Positions 7,773 to 17,257 are shown, counted from the first letter of the stretch. The stretch: 32,648 bases of DNA from an uncultured Prevotellaceae bacterium (GCA_937893145.1 CALBJW010000201.1:1-32648), one strand, 5' to 3'. Notes: generated by a model not told the origin, from the sequence alone. Numbers and translations: made by a program.

Positions 7773-7787
7773 CCTCCGCGAAGGAGG
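7773..7787 (+). promoter_or_regulatory. Small hairpin in fabI 5' leader
   Basis: CCTCC (7773-7777) pairs with GGAGG (7783-7787) around GCGAA, within the expected transcript leader and 22 bases before the ATG. It hides an AGGAGG string that would otherwise be a strong Shine-Dalgarno-like sequence. Its function is unknown. Confidence 0.4.
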
Positions 7788-7809
7788 CAATAAAAAAGGT
7801 AAAAAGATT

Positions 7810-8673
7810 ATGGCTTACAATTTATTAAAAGGTAAGAAAGGTATTATTTTTGGTGCTCTCAACGACCAGTCTATCGCATGGAAGGTAGCAGAACGCGCCG
7901 TTGAAGAAGGAGCAGAAATCGTATTGACAAATACAGCAGTGGCATGCCGTATGGGTACCATTGCAGAACTCGCAGAAAAGACAAACGCTACAGTCATTGC
8001 TGCTGATGCAACAAGTGTTGAGGATCTTGAGATGCTCTTCTCTGAATCACAGAAGGCACTCGGCGGAAAGATTGACTTCGTTCTCCACTCATGTGCAATG
8101 TCTGCCAATATGCGTAAGAAGCGCACATACGATGATCTCGACTACTCTCTCCTCGACAAGACTCTCGACATCAGTGCTATCTCATTCCACAAGATGCTTC
8201 AGGTAGCAAAGAAACTCGATGCTCTCAACGAAGGTGCAAGTGTTCTTGCACTCACTTACGTTGCAAGTCACCGTACATTCTTCGGCTACAACGATATGGC
8301 AGATGCTAAGTCTCTCCTTGAGAGCATCGCCCGTTCATTCGGTTACATCTACGGTCGCGAAAAGGGTGTTCGTGTAAACACTATCTCACAGTCGCCAACA
8401 ATGACAACAGCCGGAAGTGCTATCAAGGGCTTCGACGGTCTTTACGACTTCTCAGACCGTATGTCACCACTCGGCAATGCAAGTGCAGACGAATGTGCAG
8501 ACTATTGTATCGTGATGTTCTCAGACCTCACAAAGAAGGTGACTATGCAGACTCTCTTCCACGATGGTGGTTTCTCGAACATGGGTATGTCACTTCGTGG
8601 TATGACTCAGTACCAGAAGTCATTCATCGAAGAGAATACTGATAAGGAAACAGGTAAGATTATCTACGGATAA
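7810..8673 (+). CDS. fabI: Enoyl-ACP reductase
   Basis: FabI reduces trans-2-enoyl-ACP with NAD(P)H in the last step of each fatty-acid elongation cycle, in the cytoplasm. The 287-residue protein has the altered SDR nucleotide-binding start KGIIFGALNDQSIAWKVA. The FabI-type catalytic set is Tyr150, Tyr160 and Lys167 (YNDMADAK, Tyr-x6-Lys), and VNTISQSPTMTTAGSAI precedes the flexible substrate loop. The C-terminal extension (MTQYQKSFIEENTDKETGK) is longer than in E. coli. The gene is monocistronic, with its own -7 box, and ends in a double stop (TAATAG) just before repeat copy E. Confidence 0.95.
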   Translation: MAYNLLKGKKGIIFGALNDQSIAWKVAERAVEEGAEIVLTNTAVACRMGTIAELAEKTNATVIAADATSVEDLEMLFSESQKALGGKIDFVLHSCAMSANMRKKRTYDDLDYSLLDKTLDISAISFHKMLQVAKKLDALNEGASVLALTYVASHRTFFGYNDMADAKSLLESIARSFGYIYGREKGVRVNTISQSPTMTTAGSAIKGFDGLYDFSDRMSPLGNASADECADYCIVMFSDLTKKVTMQTLFHDGGFSNMGMSLRGMTQYQKSFIEENTDKETGKIIYG

Positions 8674-8677
8674 TAGG

Positions 8678-8721
8678 AGCCCCTCCCCCTACCCCTCCCA
8701 TTAAAAGTGAGGGGAGTAGAT
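8678..8721 (+). repeat. GC-rich palindromic repeat, copy E
   Basis: AGCCCCTCCCCCTACCCCTC is followed by a short A/T loop and GAGGGGAGTAGATAG. CCCCTC (8692-8697) pairs with GAGGGG (8709-8714). It begins 4-5 bases after the fabI stop and shares the GGAGTAGA tail with copies B, C and D. Confidence 0.8.
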
Positions 8722-8751
8722 AGTGAGACAAGCTTGGGGTATAGATATGGA

Positions 8752-8792
8752 GAAAGCCAGACTGCAATGTTGGTGATTGCAGTCTGGCTTTC
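8752..8792. terminator. Bidirectional hairpin terminator, fabI / dockerin gene
   Basis: A perfect 17-bp stem (8752-8768 with 8776-8792), GAAAGCCAGACTGCAAT in the left arm, surrounds the loop GTTGGTG between two convergent genes. The stem resembles that at 945-984. Confidence 0.9.
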
Positions 8793-8839
8793 CTGTTTGT
8801 ATTAGTCCTTGAAGATTCTTCAAGTTGGCTTCGGGAATA

Positions 8840-11800
8840 TCAGTTCAGTATAAGTGGCAGTATGGCACTTATATCTTTCTCATCCACCTTGCCATCATAG
8901 TTGACATCGGCTGTGCCGAAGATGTCTGGAGTACGGTTGCTGATGATGTTCACAAGTGCTACGATATCCTTTACATTTACCACTCCATCATTATTGATGT
9001 CGCCATCAATGTAGCGAGTGAGGGTGAAGTTGTCAAAGATACTCCAATCTGCACTCACTGCATTGGTCTTCTTCACACCGATTCTCACAGCTCCATCTGC
9101 AGAAACAGAGAAGTCAAGAGAATTATTATAGCAGTCGTGTGAGAAATAGATGTTTGATTGTTCCATATTGTCAGGAATGTATCCGTAGGTATTCTGCTTC
9201 AAACCCACAACACCACACTTACCAGCTTCTTCAAAGATAGACATCAAAGGCTGTGAACTTGTTGTGCCGTTTGCAGTCGCATAAAGCATTGCATTAAGAG
9301 CTTCATTACCATCCTTACGAGCTGCTGCAGCTGCATCATAACCGCCATCGCGATAGAAGCCCTGAACGGAAAGACGATACTTGCCCTTTGGAAGTGTGAT
9401 TGTCTGATAGATATCAAAGTTTGTGTTCCATTTCTCTGCACAAGAATAGTTTACTGTAGGACCACCATTCCATCCGTAGCCTGAATTTCCTTCAAAAGCA
9501 GGATTAACGATGCAGTCTGTGTAGTCTGTCTTTACCTGTTCCTTCGCTTCGGTAGCTTCAACTGATATTTGTCCATTAGAGAGAGAAACCCTGATTGTTT
9601 CATCCTTCTTCATGATGATGTCAGACTTCTTCACTGCATCTGCCTTTTCTGCATCAATCAACACCTCAATCTTTGTATCCGCAGTAGCAGTGATGTAAGC
9701 TGAAGTAGCATCAATGAGTTGGGCAACAACAGATGTACCCTTAACCAAAACAGTCAATGGAAGAGCATACGAATTGTTCTGGTTCAAGAGAATGGTAGAT
9801 GTTGCCTTACTATCTGTAATTGTTGTTGGCACAGAGAGTACAGGAGCATAACCATCGTATGACACATTTGCAAGAACTCCACTGTTTGTTGTTCCCTTGA
9901 AATTGCTTACCAACATATATGGACACTCAGCATCAGGAGCTATCACACCATTCCAACCTGCAGGAAGATTATTCTTGAGCGAAACAATTTTTGATGCCAT
10001 TGCCTTTGTGTCTTCCGCACTGATATTGCTATAATACACAAGATTACGAGCATCCACGAGGGCGTTTGCAGAAACGGAACGCAATGTATTGCTGTACATT
10101 GGGTAAAGTTTGCTTGTGTAGATTGAGTTGTTTGCCCCTCTATCACCAAATGCAATTTTCTTTCCGTTGCCAGCACTCACAATGCCGAGTTCATTATCCA
10201 CATTAACCCACTCACTGTTGAAGACCTCCATAGACGAACCGTTCAACTGCCTGTGAGTAATGCCGCCCTCCTTATTATAATATAAGGTACGCGTGAGTTT
10301 CATAAACTCATCTGTTGAAATGGCAAGCAAACCACCCTTTTCTGCCGTGATGGTACAAGAAGCATTTGCTGTCACATAGTCAAGATATATGATTGCATTG
10401 GTTGGTGTCGAATAGATAGCAAATCGGTTGTTGAGTGCCGCATCGTTCACATTCAGTTCTCCATTCATAGTATATGCATTTCCATCTAACTTGTAGATGC
10501 CAGAAACCACAGGAGTAGAGTTTGTTCCCTTTCCGCTGACCTCATACCAACCTGTAATATTACCCGTATTGTTTGCACGATAAGGAACAACAATCTTGTT
10601 CTTGTCTGCTGAATTAGCTGCGAAATATCCAGTATAACTATTCAAACCACTACTCCAGGAGAAGCACGAGAAACGATCTTCGGTTGAAGCACGAACTACA
10701 TTCTGACAAGGAATGAGTTTTGCTTCCCCATGCTGTCTGTTGAATTCATCCCAGGTAGTCGGAGTAACATCTGCTGTGGAAAGCATCTCATGCATAAGGT
10801 AAGTCATCATCACACGGTGTGCCTCAACACCCATTCGTCTTGCTCCCACATCAGCACGAAGAAGCCAAGAACCATCAGTTGTAGTTTGCTGGCGAGCCTT
10901 GATATACTTATATGCCATGTTTTCAAGCATAAGAGCATTTGGATCTTGCTGGAAACAAGCCTGTGTAGAATAACTTGTTATCTGGTCATAGAGGAAGAGC
11001 GACCAGTCGTTTCCATTAGGCATGGCAAGTTCTCCATCAGGAAGTGCAAGCCAATTAAGGATGTTGTCCATCACCTTTTGGTTGTTATGCATAAGGGCAT
11101 TGGTCTTCCACTTCTCTGTTCCCGTAGCTCCAAGTTGGAACATCTTCAAGGCAAGTGCAGCCTCACCAAGTTCCTGCATCACCACATTCTGGTATGATGT
11201 ATGGAAAAGATTATGGTTCTGGAGAGAGTAGTCATCGTAAAGATTCTGTCCCTTGTACAAGTCCGCCACAGTTTTTGTGTCGTACCATTCATCGATTATG
11301 GTGTTATCACTTGCATCAGATGTATGCGAATAGGAGTTGATAGCAAACTCACGTAGTCGTTCAAACCACTTTGGAGCAAGTGGATCGTTAGGGAACAAAC
11401 CAAGTGTGGCTGCAAGGATGTCTGCCTCCCATCCATTCTCCTCGGCTTTTGTATCACCTGCATAACCTGTTGGAATAGAACGGTTCAATTCATAGTTGCA
11501 TTCTGCTTTAAGCATCGAATAGACATAACCCTTCTGTGCCTCGCTGAGTTTATCCCACTGGAAATATGCTGAGTAAGCAACAGACATAGCCCACAGAGAT
11601 GACTCCCACACTACATCACTTGTAGATGTGGAACCCCAATATTTACCGTCCGAACATGTAGTAAACCTGTTTGCTTTATGTGTAGAATATGCAAACACGA
11701 GCGAACGCATTGCCATATCTTCTATGTTATCCCATGTTATTCCCGAAGGCAAATCGACTTTATTTTTGCCATACTTTGCAAGGAAAGCACAAATCATAGA

Positions 11801-12679
11801 GAGGTCGGCAGTAGGTCTGATACCAGCTTCATTACTGTTGATTGTTGTGCCTCCCGCTTCATTATAGAAGTATCCTTGTTTTTCACCCTTGCTGTTTGTG
11901 CCGTTACTACTATGAAAATCAGACTTCATCCACTTAGTGAAGTTTGCAAGCATCTGCAAGAGGTCTGCCTTCATGTTGGCTTCCGGCACGAAGTCGGGAG
12001 AGATGATTCCTTCTGTATATGAAGGCACACTTTCCTCTGTTGGGTCTTGAGGTTCGACATATTCTTCAAGGGAATAAAGCTTCACTTTGTCTATCATAAC
12101 GCATGAACCGCCAGACAACCACCTCACACTTATTCCCACATCAATCGTAGTTTGATATGTCAGTTCAAAATCCACGTAAGAAGTAGTCCAAGCTTTTGTG
12201 GTGAAAATACCATTACTTCCTTGATCAAATGTTATGGTTTTTGTATTGTTTCCCGCTACAAGTGTAACAGTAGATTTGGCAGAACCTACATATCCTGTTC
12301 GTTGGTCTATAGCAAAACGATATTTACCTGCAGGAAGAGTTACGCTCTGCAATACCGAAGAATTGCCTTCCGCCCATCCCATTCGCAAGTAATAAGCATT
12401 TGCTCCATCAGGGATTGTAGTCACCTTTCCAAAGTTGTTGTCGGTATAGCAATCTTTAGTAACAATCAACTTGACAACATCCGAACCAGAAACAGTCCAC
12501 CCTGTTGGGTTTGGCTGTGTATATCCTCGAAGTCCATCTGAGGAATTATTCACAGCTTGCAAAGATGTTATCTTGTCACTCTCAAAAGAATGGTTCTTGA
12601 TGTACTGTCCCGTAACATCAGTTTGGGCATTGACACACAATGCCAATGCCCAAACAAATATAAATGATATAGTTCTCAT
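8840..12679 (-). CDS. Large secreted dockerin-tailed, putative glycan-active protein
   Basis: This 1279-residue exported protein has a signal peptide (MRTISFIFVWALALCVNAQ). A carbohydrate-binding-like beta domain (about 25-205: NHSFESDKI, SVTLPAGKYRFAIDQRTG) comes first. An alpha-helical region (about 230-690) rich in Trp and Tyr (WESSLWAMSVAYSAYFQW, NGWEADILAATLGLFPND, IIDEWYDTKT) resembles the alpha/alpha-toroid of polysaccharide lyases or hydrolases. A beta-rich region and a second binding-like domain (NPAFEGNSGYGWNGG, ITLPKGKYRLSVQGFYRDGG) follow. The last ~58 residues are a dockerin type I pair with calcium loops DINNDGVVNVKDI and DVNYDGKVDEKDI. I could not assign a catalytic family. It follows the aminotransferase gene by only 5 bases. 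Confidence 0.8.
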   Translation of the reverse strand: MRTISFIFVWALALCVNAQTDVTGQYIKNHSFESDKITSLQAVNNSSDGLRGYTQPNPTGWTVSGSDVVKLIVTKDCYTDNNFGKVTTIPDGANAYYLRMGWAEGNSSVLQSVTLPAGKYRFAIDQRTGYVGSAKSTVTLVAGNNTKTITFDQGSNGIFTTKAWTTSYVDFELTYQTTIDVGISVRWLSGGSCVMIDKVKLYSLEEYVEPQDPTEESVPSYTEGIISPDFVPEANMKADLLQMLANFTKWMKSDFHSSNGTNSKGEKQGYFYNEAGGTTINSNEAGIRPTADLSMICAFLAKYGKNKVDLPSGITWDNIEDMAMRSLVFAYSTHKANRFTTCSDGKYWGSTSTSDVVWESSLWAMSVAYSAYFQWDKLSEAQKGYVYSMLKAECNYELNRSIPTGYAGDTKAEENGWEADILAATLGLFPNDPLAPKWFERLREFAINSYSHTSDASDNTIIDEWYDTKTVADLYKGQNLYDDYSLQNHNLFHTSYQNVVMQELGEAALALKMFQLGATGTEKWKTNALMHNNQKVMDNILNWLALPDGELAMPNGNDWSLFLYDQITSYSTQACFQQDPNALMLENMAYKYIKARQQTTTDGSWLLRADVGARRMGVEAHRVMMTYLMHEMLSTADVTPTTWDEFNRQHGEAKLIPCQNVVRASTEDRFSCFSWSSGLNSYTGYFAANSADKNKIVVPYRANNTGNITGWYEVSGKGTNSTPVVSGIYKLDGNAYTMNGELNVNDAALNNRFAIYSTPTNAIIYLDYVTANASCTITAEKGGLLAISTDEFMKLTRTLYYNKEGGITHRQLNGSSMEVFNSEWVNVDNELGIVSAGNGKKIAFGDRGANNSIYTSKLYPMYSNTLRSVSANALVDARNLVYYSNISAEDTKAMASKIVSLKNNLPAGWNGVIAPDAECPYMLVSNFKGTTNSGVLANVSYDGYAPVLSVPTTITDSKATSTILLNQNNSYALPLTVLVKGTSVVAQLIDATSAYITATADTKIEVLIDAEKADAVKKSDIIMKKDETIRVSLSNGQISVEATEAKEQVKTDYTDCIVNPAFEGNSGYGWNGGPTVNYSCAEKWNTNFDIYQTITLPKGKYRLSVQGFYRDGGYDAAAAARKDGNEALNAMLYATANGTTSSQPLMSIFEEAGKCGVVGLKQNTYGYIPDNMEQSNIYFSHDCYNNSLDFSVSADGAVRIGVKKTNAVSADWSIFDNFTLTRYIDGDINNDGVVNVKDIVALVNIISNRTPDIFGTADVNYDGKVDEKDISAILPLILN

Positions 12680-12684
12680 ATTTC

Positions 12685-13878
12685 TTACTGAAGCTTTGCT
12701 AAAGTTTCCTTGATACGCTTCATAGCTTCAACGATATTCTCGTCGCTTGTAGCATAACTCATGCGGAAGCACTCAGGCGAACCGAAAGCATCACCACCTA
12801 CAGTTGCAACATGTCCAACTTCGAGGAGATACATAGCGAGGTCTGTTGAGTTATTGATAACGCGGTCGCCATCCTTCTTTCCGAAGAAGCTTGAGCACTT
12901 AGGGAAGAGGTAGAATGCACCCTGAGGGTCGTTAACCTCAAGTCCAGGAATCTCCTTAGCGAGTTTAACGATGAGGTTCTTTCTGCGCTCGAATGCAAGA
13001 CGCATATCTTCAACACACTGCTGATCGCCAGCGAATGCTGCTTCTGCTGCCTTCTGCGATACAGAACATGGACCAGAAGTGTACTGTCCCTGGAGTTTGT
13101 TACAACCCTTAACAATCCACTCTGGTGCTGCGATGAAACCGATACGCCAACCAGTCATTGCGTATGCCTTTGATACACCATTGATGATAACAACACGGTC
13201 CTTGATGTCATCGAATGAAGCCATTGAAGCATGTGCACCAACATAGTTGATGTGCTCATAGATTTCATCAGCGATAACGATAACGCGTGGGTGCTTGAGG
13301 AGTACATTCTTCAATCCTTCAAGTTCTTCCTTGCTATATACAGAACCTGTTGGGTTTGATGGAGAACAAAGGATGAGAGCACGAGTGTTCTCTGTGATAG
13401 TTGCCTCGAGCTGCTCTGGAGTAATCTTGAAGTCCTGCTCAATCTTAGCCTCAACGAATACAGGTGTTCCCTCTGCAAGAAGTACCATCTGTGGGTAGGA
13501 AACCCAATATGGTGCAGGGATGATTACCTCATCACCAGCATTTACGAGTGCCATAATGGCATTACATACAGACTGCTTTGCGCCGTTTGAGCAAAGAATC
13601 TGTGATGGCTTGTAGTCAAGTCCGTTCTCGTTCTTGAGTTTGTTTACGATAGCATTCTTAAGTTCTGGATAACCAGGTACTGGGCTGTAACGGCTCCAGT
13701 TTTCCTCAACTGCCTTGATAGCAGCAGCCTTGATGTGATCTGGAGTGTTGAAGTCTGGTTCACCAACCGACATGTTGATAATGTCAATTCCCTGAGCCTT
13801 GAGCTCAGAACTCTTCTGACTCATTGCAAGAGTCTGAGAAGGAGAAAGTCTGTTAAGACGATCTGAAAGATTTTCCAT
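12685..13878 (-). CDS. aspC: Class I pyridoxal-phosphate aminotransferase (aspartate type)
   Basis: This 397-residue fold-type I PLP enzyme probably transfers the amino group between aspartate and 2-oxoglutarate; prephenate or aromatic substrates are also possible in this subgroup (Ib). Visible motifs are NMSVGEPDFNTP, CSPSNPTG (Asn175), ADEIYEHI (Asp204), the Schiff-base lysine Lys237 in SKAYAMTGWRIG, and RMSYA near the C-terminus. There is no signal peptide. It lies 68 bases after ribBA and 5 bases before the dockerin gene on the same strand. The gene symbol reflects the family; substrate range is not proven. Confidence 0.92.
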   Translation of the reverse strand: MENLSDRLNRLSPSQTLAMSQKSSELKAQGIDIINMSVGEPDFNTPDHIKAAAIKAVEENWSRYSPVPGYPELKNAIVNKLKNENGLDYKPSQILCSNGAKQSVCNAIMALVNAGDEVIIPAPYWVSYPQMVLLAEGTPVFVEAKIEQDFKITPEQLEATITENTRALILCSPSNPTGSVYSKEELEGLKNVLLKHPRVIVIADEIYEHINYVGAHASMASFDDIKDRVVIINGVSKAYAMTGWRIGFIAAPEWIVKGCNKLQGQYTSGPCSVSQKAAEAAFAGDQQCVEDMRLAFERRKNLIVKLAKEIPGLEVNDPQGAFYLFPKCSSFFGKKDGDRVINNSTDLAMYLLEVGHVATVGGDAFGSPECFRMSYATSDENIVEAMKRIKETLAKLQ

Positions 13879-13946
13879 AATTTCTTTATTATATGTTCGT
13901 TTTGTTCTAATAAATGGTTTGTGTTAATCTGTACCTGAGTTTCACG

Positions 13947-15218
13947 TTATTTTGTGAAATGCAAAGTATGTCCCATGCGGTCACGCTTTGTCATGAGATA
14001 ACGCTCATTGAACTGGTTTGGAGTGATTACGATTGGCACATTCTCAACGATTTCGAGTCCGTAGCCTTCAAGTCCCACTCGCTTAGTAGGATTATTTGTA
14101 AGCAAACGCATCTTGCTTATTCCCAATTCACGAAGAATCTGAGCACCTACTCCATAATCGCGAAGATCAGGATCGAAACCAAGATGGATATTAGCATCCA
14201 CAGTGTCGTCTCCTTCCTCCTGAAGTTTGTAGGCTGCAATCTTGTTCATCAGACCAATGCCTCTTCCTTCCTGGATAAGGTAAACGATTGCTCCCTTGCC
14301 TTCCTTCTCGATGAGTTCCATCGACTTGTGGAGCTGTTCACCACAGTCGCAACGCTGACTACCGAAGATGTCACCAGTAGCACAGCTTGAATGCATACGC
14401 ACAAGCACTGGTTCATCTTCCTTCCACTCTCCCTTCACAAGGGCGATATGTTCGAGTCCATTGCTCTTCTGGCGGAAAGGAATGATACGGAAATGTCCGT
14501 ATGCAGTAGGCATATCAGCCTCAACACCCTTTTCTATGAGTTTATTGTCGAGAGACACAACATCGGCTGCTTCTGCATCAGCACACTCTGCTGAGTCTGC
14601 AGTCTGAGCAAGACGATATGCGATGAGGTCCTTTATCTGGATGAGTTTCAAACCAAACTCCTCTGCCTTCTGCACAAGTTCTGGCATTCGTGCCATTGTT
14701 CCATCAGGATTGAGAATCTCAATCAAGGCAGCAGCAGGCTTCAAACCAGCAAGTCGGGCGAGGTCGATGGCTGCTTCTGTATGTCCCGAACGGCGAAGCA
14801 CACCTCCATCCTGTGCATAAAGAGGATTGATATGTCCTGGACGACCGAAATCCTTCGCTTCTGCTTCCGGATTAGCAAGCCACTGGATAGTAGCAGCACG
14901 GTCATGAGCACTAACACCTGTTGTGCAACCATCAAGCTTATCTACTGTGACAGTGAACGGAGTGCCAAGCATCGAAGTATTGTCAACCACCTGATGGGCA
15001 AGTTCAAGTTCTCGCGCACGCGAAATAGTAATAGGAGCACAGAGCACTCCTCTACCCTCTCGCAACATGAAGTTCACCTTGTCTGGTGTGATGAGTTCGG
15101 CTGGAGTGATGAAGTCACCCTCATTCTCTCTATCCTCATCATCCACCACAATGACAAACTTGCCTTGGCGGAAGTCTTCGATAGCCTCTTCTATTTTACT
15201 GAATTTTACTTTGTTCAT
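13947..15218 (-). CDS. ribBA: Bifunctional DHBP synthase / GTP cyclohydrolase II
   Basis: This 423-residue fusion supplies both early precursors of riboflavin. The N-terminal domain makes 3,4-dihydroxy-2-butanone 4-phosphate from ribulose 5-phosphate, and the C-terminal domain opens GTP. The N-terminal half has the metal-binding DDEDRENEGDF and the conserved HTEAAIDLARLAG. The C-terminal half has RMHSSCATGDIFGSQRCDCG, whose three cysteines bind zinc, and YLIQEGRGIGL. The ATG lies inside the last 23 bases of the upstream permease gene, so translation is likely coupled. No FMN riboswitch was recognised upstream. Confidence 0.96.
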   Translation of the reverse strand: MNKVKFSKIEEAIEDFRQGKFVIVVDDEDRENEGDFITPAELITPDKVNFMLREGRGVLCAPITISRARELELAHQVVDNTSMLGTPFTVTVDKLDGCTTGVSAHDRAATIQWLANPEAEAKDFGRPGHINPLYAQDGGVLRRSGHTEAAIDLARLAGLKPAAALIEILNPDGTMARMPELVQKAEEFGLKLIQIKDLIAYRLAQTADSAECADAEAADVVSLDNKLIEKGVEADMPTAYGHFRIIPFRQKSNGLEHIALVKGEWKEDEPVLVRMHSSCATGDIFGSQRCDCGEQLHKSMELIEKEGKGAIVYLIQEGRGIGLMNKIAAYKLQEEGDDTVDANIHLGFDPDLRDYGVGAQILRELGISKMRLLTNNPTKRVGLEGYGLEIVENVPIVITPNQFNERYLMTKRDRMGHTLHFTK

Positions 15219-17214
15219 ATATTATTTCTTTTATTCTTTCCTTGATAAGTTCTCCATACTCAATGATATTCTTCACATCACCCCTACGACGACGATAGAA
15301 TCGGAACGAATGAGTGTCGAGCACTGGGAGTCCGTTGAGATAGAGAAGCACCTTGCGGTCCTTGCTGTTGGAGAGCACATCCACTACATGTTCCAAGAAC
15401 ATTGACAATCTCTCAGCATCCTCATCCACATTCCTTGAGAAGACATGCTTGAAGATGTACTTGATGTACTTCACCAGCGATGGTCGCCTTATCTGCTTTC
15501 TGTATTGCTTTGCCATTCCGATGAGTTCATCCATCTTGTCGTGCATCTCTGCATAATCAGGGTCATTGATGATAACCTCCTTACGCACGATGTGTCGCTT
15601 CTGTCGTTTGCCGATGAGCTTGCGGAAGAACGAAGTATAAGCATCGATGTTGAACACCACCGAGTCATTGTTCCACTTAACAGGGAGGAACGCAGCCACA
15701 GGCATCAGTATCAGAGAACTGAGCCACATGCCGAACCACACTGGTATTGAACCTTCACGTCCAGCACGCATACCACCCGTATTGATGATATAGTAGATGA
15801 TGAAGATAAGCACAGCAATAACCACTGGCATACCCAATCCACCCTTTCGGATGATAGCTCCGAGCGGAGCACCGATGAAGAAGAAGATGAGGCAGGCAAG
15901 TGCCATTGTTATCTTCGACCAGAACTGTACCCAGTGTCTGCGAATCTGTGCATCACCATCTGCAGTCACAGCAGCCTTGTAGTCAAGGTCCATCTTGGAG
16001 ATGTTCACCCTCTGCAAACCGCCCATGATGACCGACTGCTTCTGGGATGACTCAAGATGTGCAAACACCGTATCGAAGTTCACATGTTCCTTATGGTTCA
16101 CCACAACCCCATTTTGCAAAGGAGCTATGTCAGGAATCCTAACATGTCGGTAAGGCTTAACTTCCTCATTCTTCTTGGAGGCATCCACCTTTGGCGTAGA
16201 TTGTTTGGTTGTATCAGAAACCGCATCACTCTGTCCGCCCATCACAACCGGCTGGCCATATATGATTTGTTTGGTTGAGTCGTATGGCATCACTCTCGCT
16301 CTCGATGTATTTGCCACATATAGCGAACGTACCGTCATGTCATTAAAGAATGCCACAGCCATACTGTCGTAATACACCTTCATAGAGTCCACCGAACCCA
16401 ATATTTCATCCATTCTTTTCGTATCTGCCGAACGACCGATTGCCTCATTGTCCTCCATCGTAAAATTGGTGTTGAAGTCAATGACGAAGAGTTTGTTGAC
16501 AAATGTCTCACGGCGATAAGGCACATTGCGTGTACGCAGACCGCTGTTGGCAATATTCTCAAACTGTTCTCCGTTCCACAAGTGCAGCAGCATCTGTTCT
16601 TTGCTGGCACTCGTTTCGAGTCGTCCAGAGTCAGCAAGCACGATGTGCGCATTGTTCACTCCATCTCGCATATTGTAGATGATGAGGTCATACAGCACAC
16701 CCGTTTCCTTGTTTTTCTTCTTCACATACATATTCAAACCTTCCACTCCGCTATAGAACACACCTTCCGGAATATCCACCTCAGGCGATGCTTCACGAAT
16801 GGACCACAGCAGTCTGTACAGGTTCTCCGTTGCCTTTGGAGCCACATTGTTCTGAAAATAGAACGACACACCTGCAATGATAAGGTTGAACACAATGAGA
16901 GGTCGTATGGTGCGAATCAAAGGTATGCCCGCAGCTTTGATGGCAAGCAGTTCCAGTTTCTCACCCAAGTTTCCGAACGAGATGAGTGAAGCCAGAAGCA
17001 CACCAAGTGGCAGAGCAAGTGGCACAAGTGTTTCTCCTGCATAGAAGAAGAATTTTGCCATCACATCGAGTGTGAGTCCCTTACCCACCAGGTCATCAAC
17101 ATATCTCCACAGGAACTGCATCATTACGACAAAAAGGCTGATGCAGAATGTACCCGCAAACAGCACAAGATAGTTCCTCAAGATGAATATGTCGAGTTTC
17201 TTAATTATTTTCAC
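15196..17214 (-). CDS. LptF/LptG (YjgP/YjgQ) family permease
   Basis: This inner-membrane protein belongs to the LptF/LptG family, which with LptB extracts lipopolysaccharide from the inner membrane. Transmembrane segments near the start (LRNYLVLFAGTFCISLFVVMM; LVPLALPLGVLLASLISFG) and around residues 430-540 (FWSKITMALACLIFFFIGAPLG; VIAVLIFIIYYI) enclose a large periplasmic beta region with a low-complexity linker (TPKVDASKKNEEVKP). A long soluble tail follows; at about 672 residues it is nearly twice the E. coli proteins, as in other Bacteroidetes. I start it at the GTG at 17214 (KIIKKLDIFILRNYL). A TTG at 17241 lies inside the -7 box and cannot be in the transcript. Confidence 0.9.
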   Translation of the reverse strand: MKIIKKLDIFILRNYLVLFAGTFCISLFVVMMQFLWRYVDDLVGKGLTLDVMAKFFFYAGETLVPLALPLGVLLASLISFGNLGEKLELLAIKAAGIPLIRTIRPLIVFNLIIAGVSFYFQNNVAPKATENLYRLLWSIREASPEVDIPEGVFYSGVEGLNMYVKKKNKETGVLYDLIIYNMRDGVNNAHIVLADSGRLETSASKEQMLLHLWNGEQFENIANSGLRTRNVPYRRETFVNKLFVIDFNTNFTMEDNEAIGRSADTKRMDEILGSVDSMKVYYDSMAVAFFNDMTVRSLYVANTSRARVMPYDSTKQIIYGQPVVMGGQSDAVSDTTKQSTPKVDASKKNEEVKPYRHVRIPDIAPLQNGVVVNHKEHVNFDTVFAHLESSQKQSVIMGGLQRVNISKMDLDYKAAVTADGDAQIRRHWVQFWSKITMALACLIFFFIGAPLGAIIRKGGLGMPVVIAVLIFIIYYIINTGGMRAGREGSIPVWFGMWLSSLILMPVAAFLPVKWNNDSVVFNIDAYTSFFRKLIGKRQKRHIVRKEVIINDPDYAEMHDKMDELIGMAKQYRKQIRRPSLVKYIKYIFKHVFSRNVDEDAERLSMFLEHVVDVLSNSKDRKVLLYLNGLPVLDTHSFRFYRRRRGDVKNIIEYGELIKERIKEIIYEQSKIQ

Positions 17215-17238
17215 AACCTTACGAAGTAATTCGGAGTG

Positions 17239-17246
17239 CAAAGGTA
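17239..17246 (-). promoter_or_regulatory. -7 box for Lpt permease operon
   Basis: On the minus strand this reads TACCTTTG. The predicted transcript would start near 17232, so the in-frame TTG at 17241 falls upstream of it and the GTG at 17214 is favoured as the start. Confidence 0.75.
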
Positions 17247-17257
17247 ATGGTTTTAAA

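Noticed and set aside
15219..15330. FMN riboswitch before ribBA
   Set aside because: The region is coding for the Lpt permease tail and shows no FMN-element motifs.
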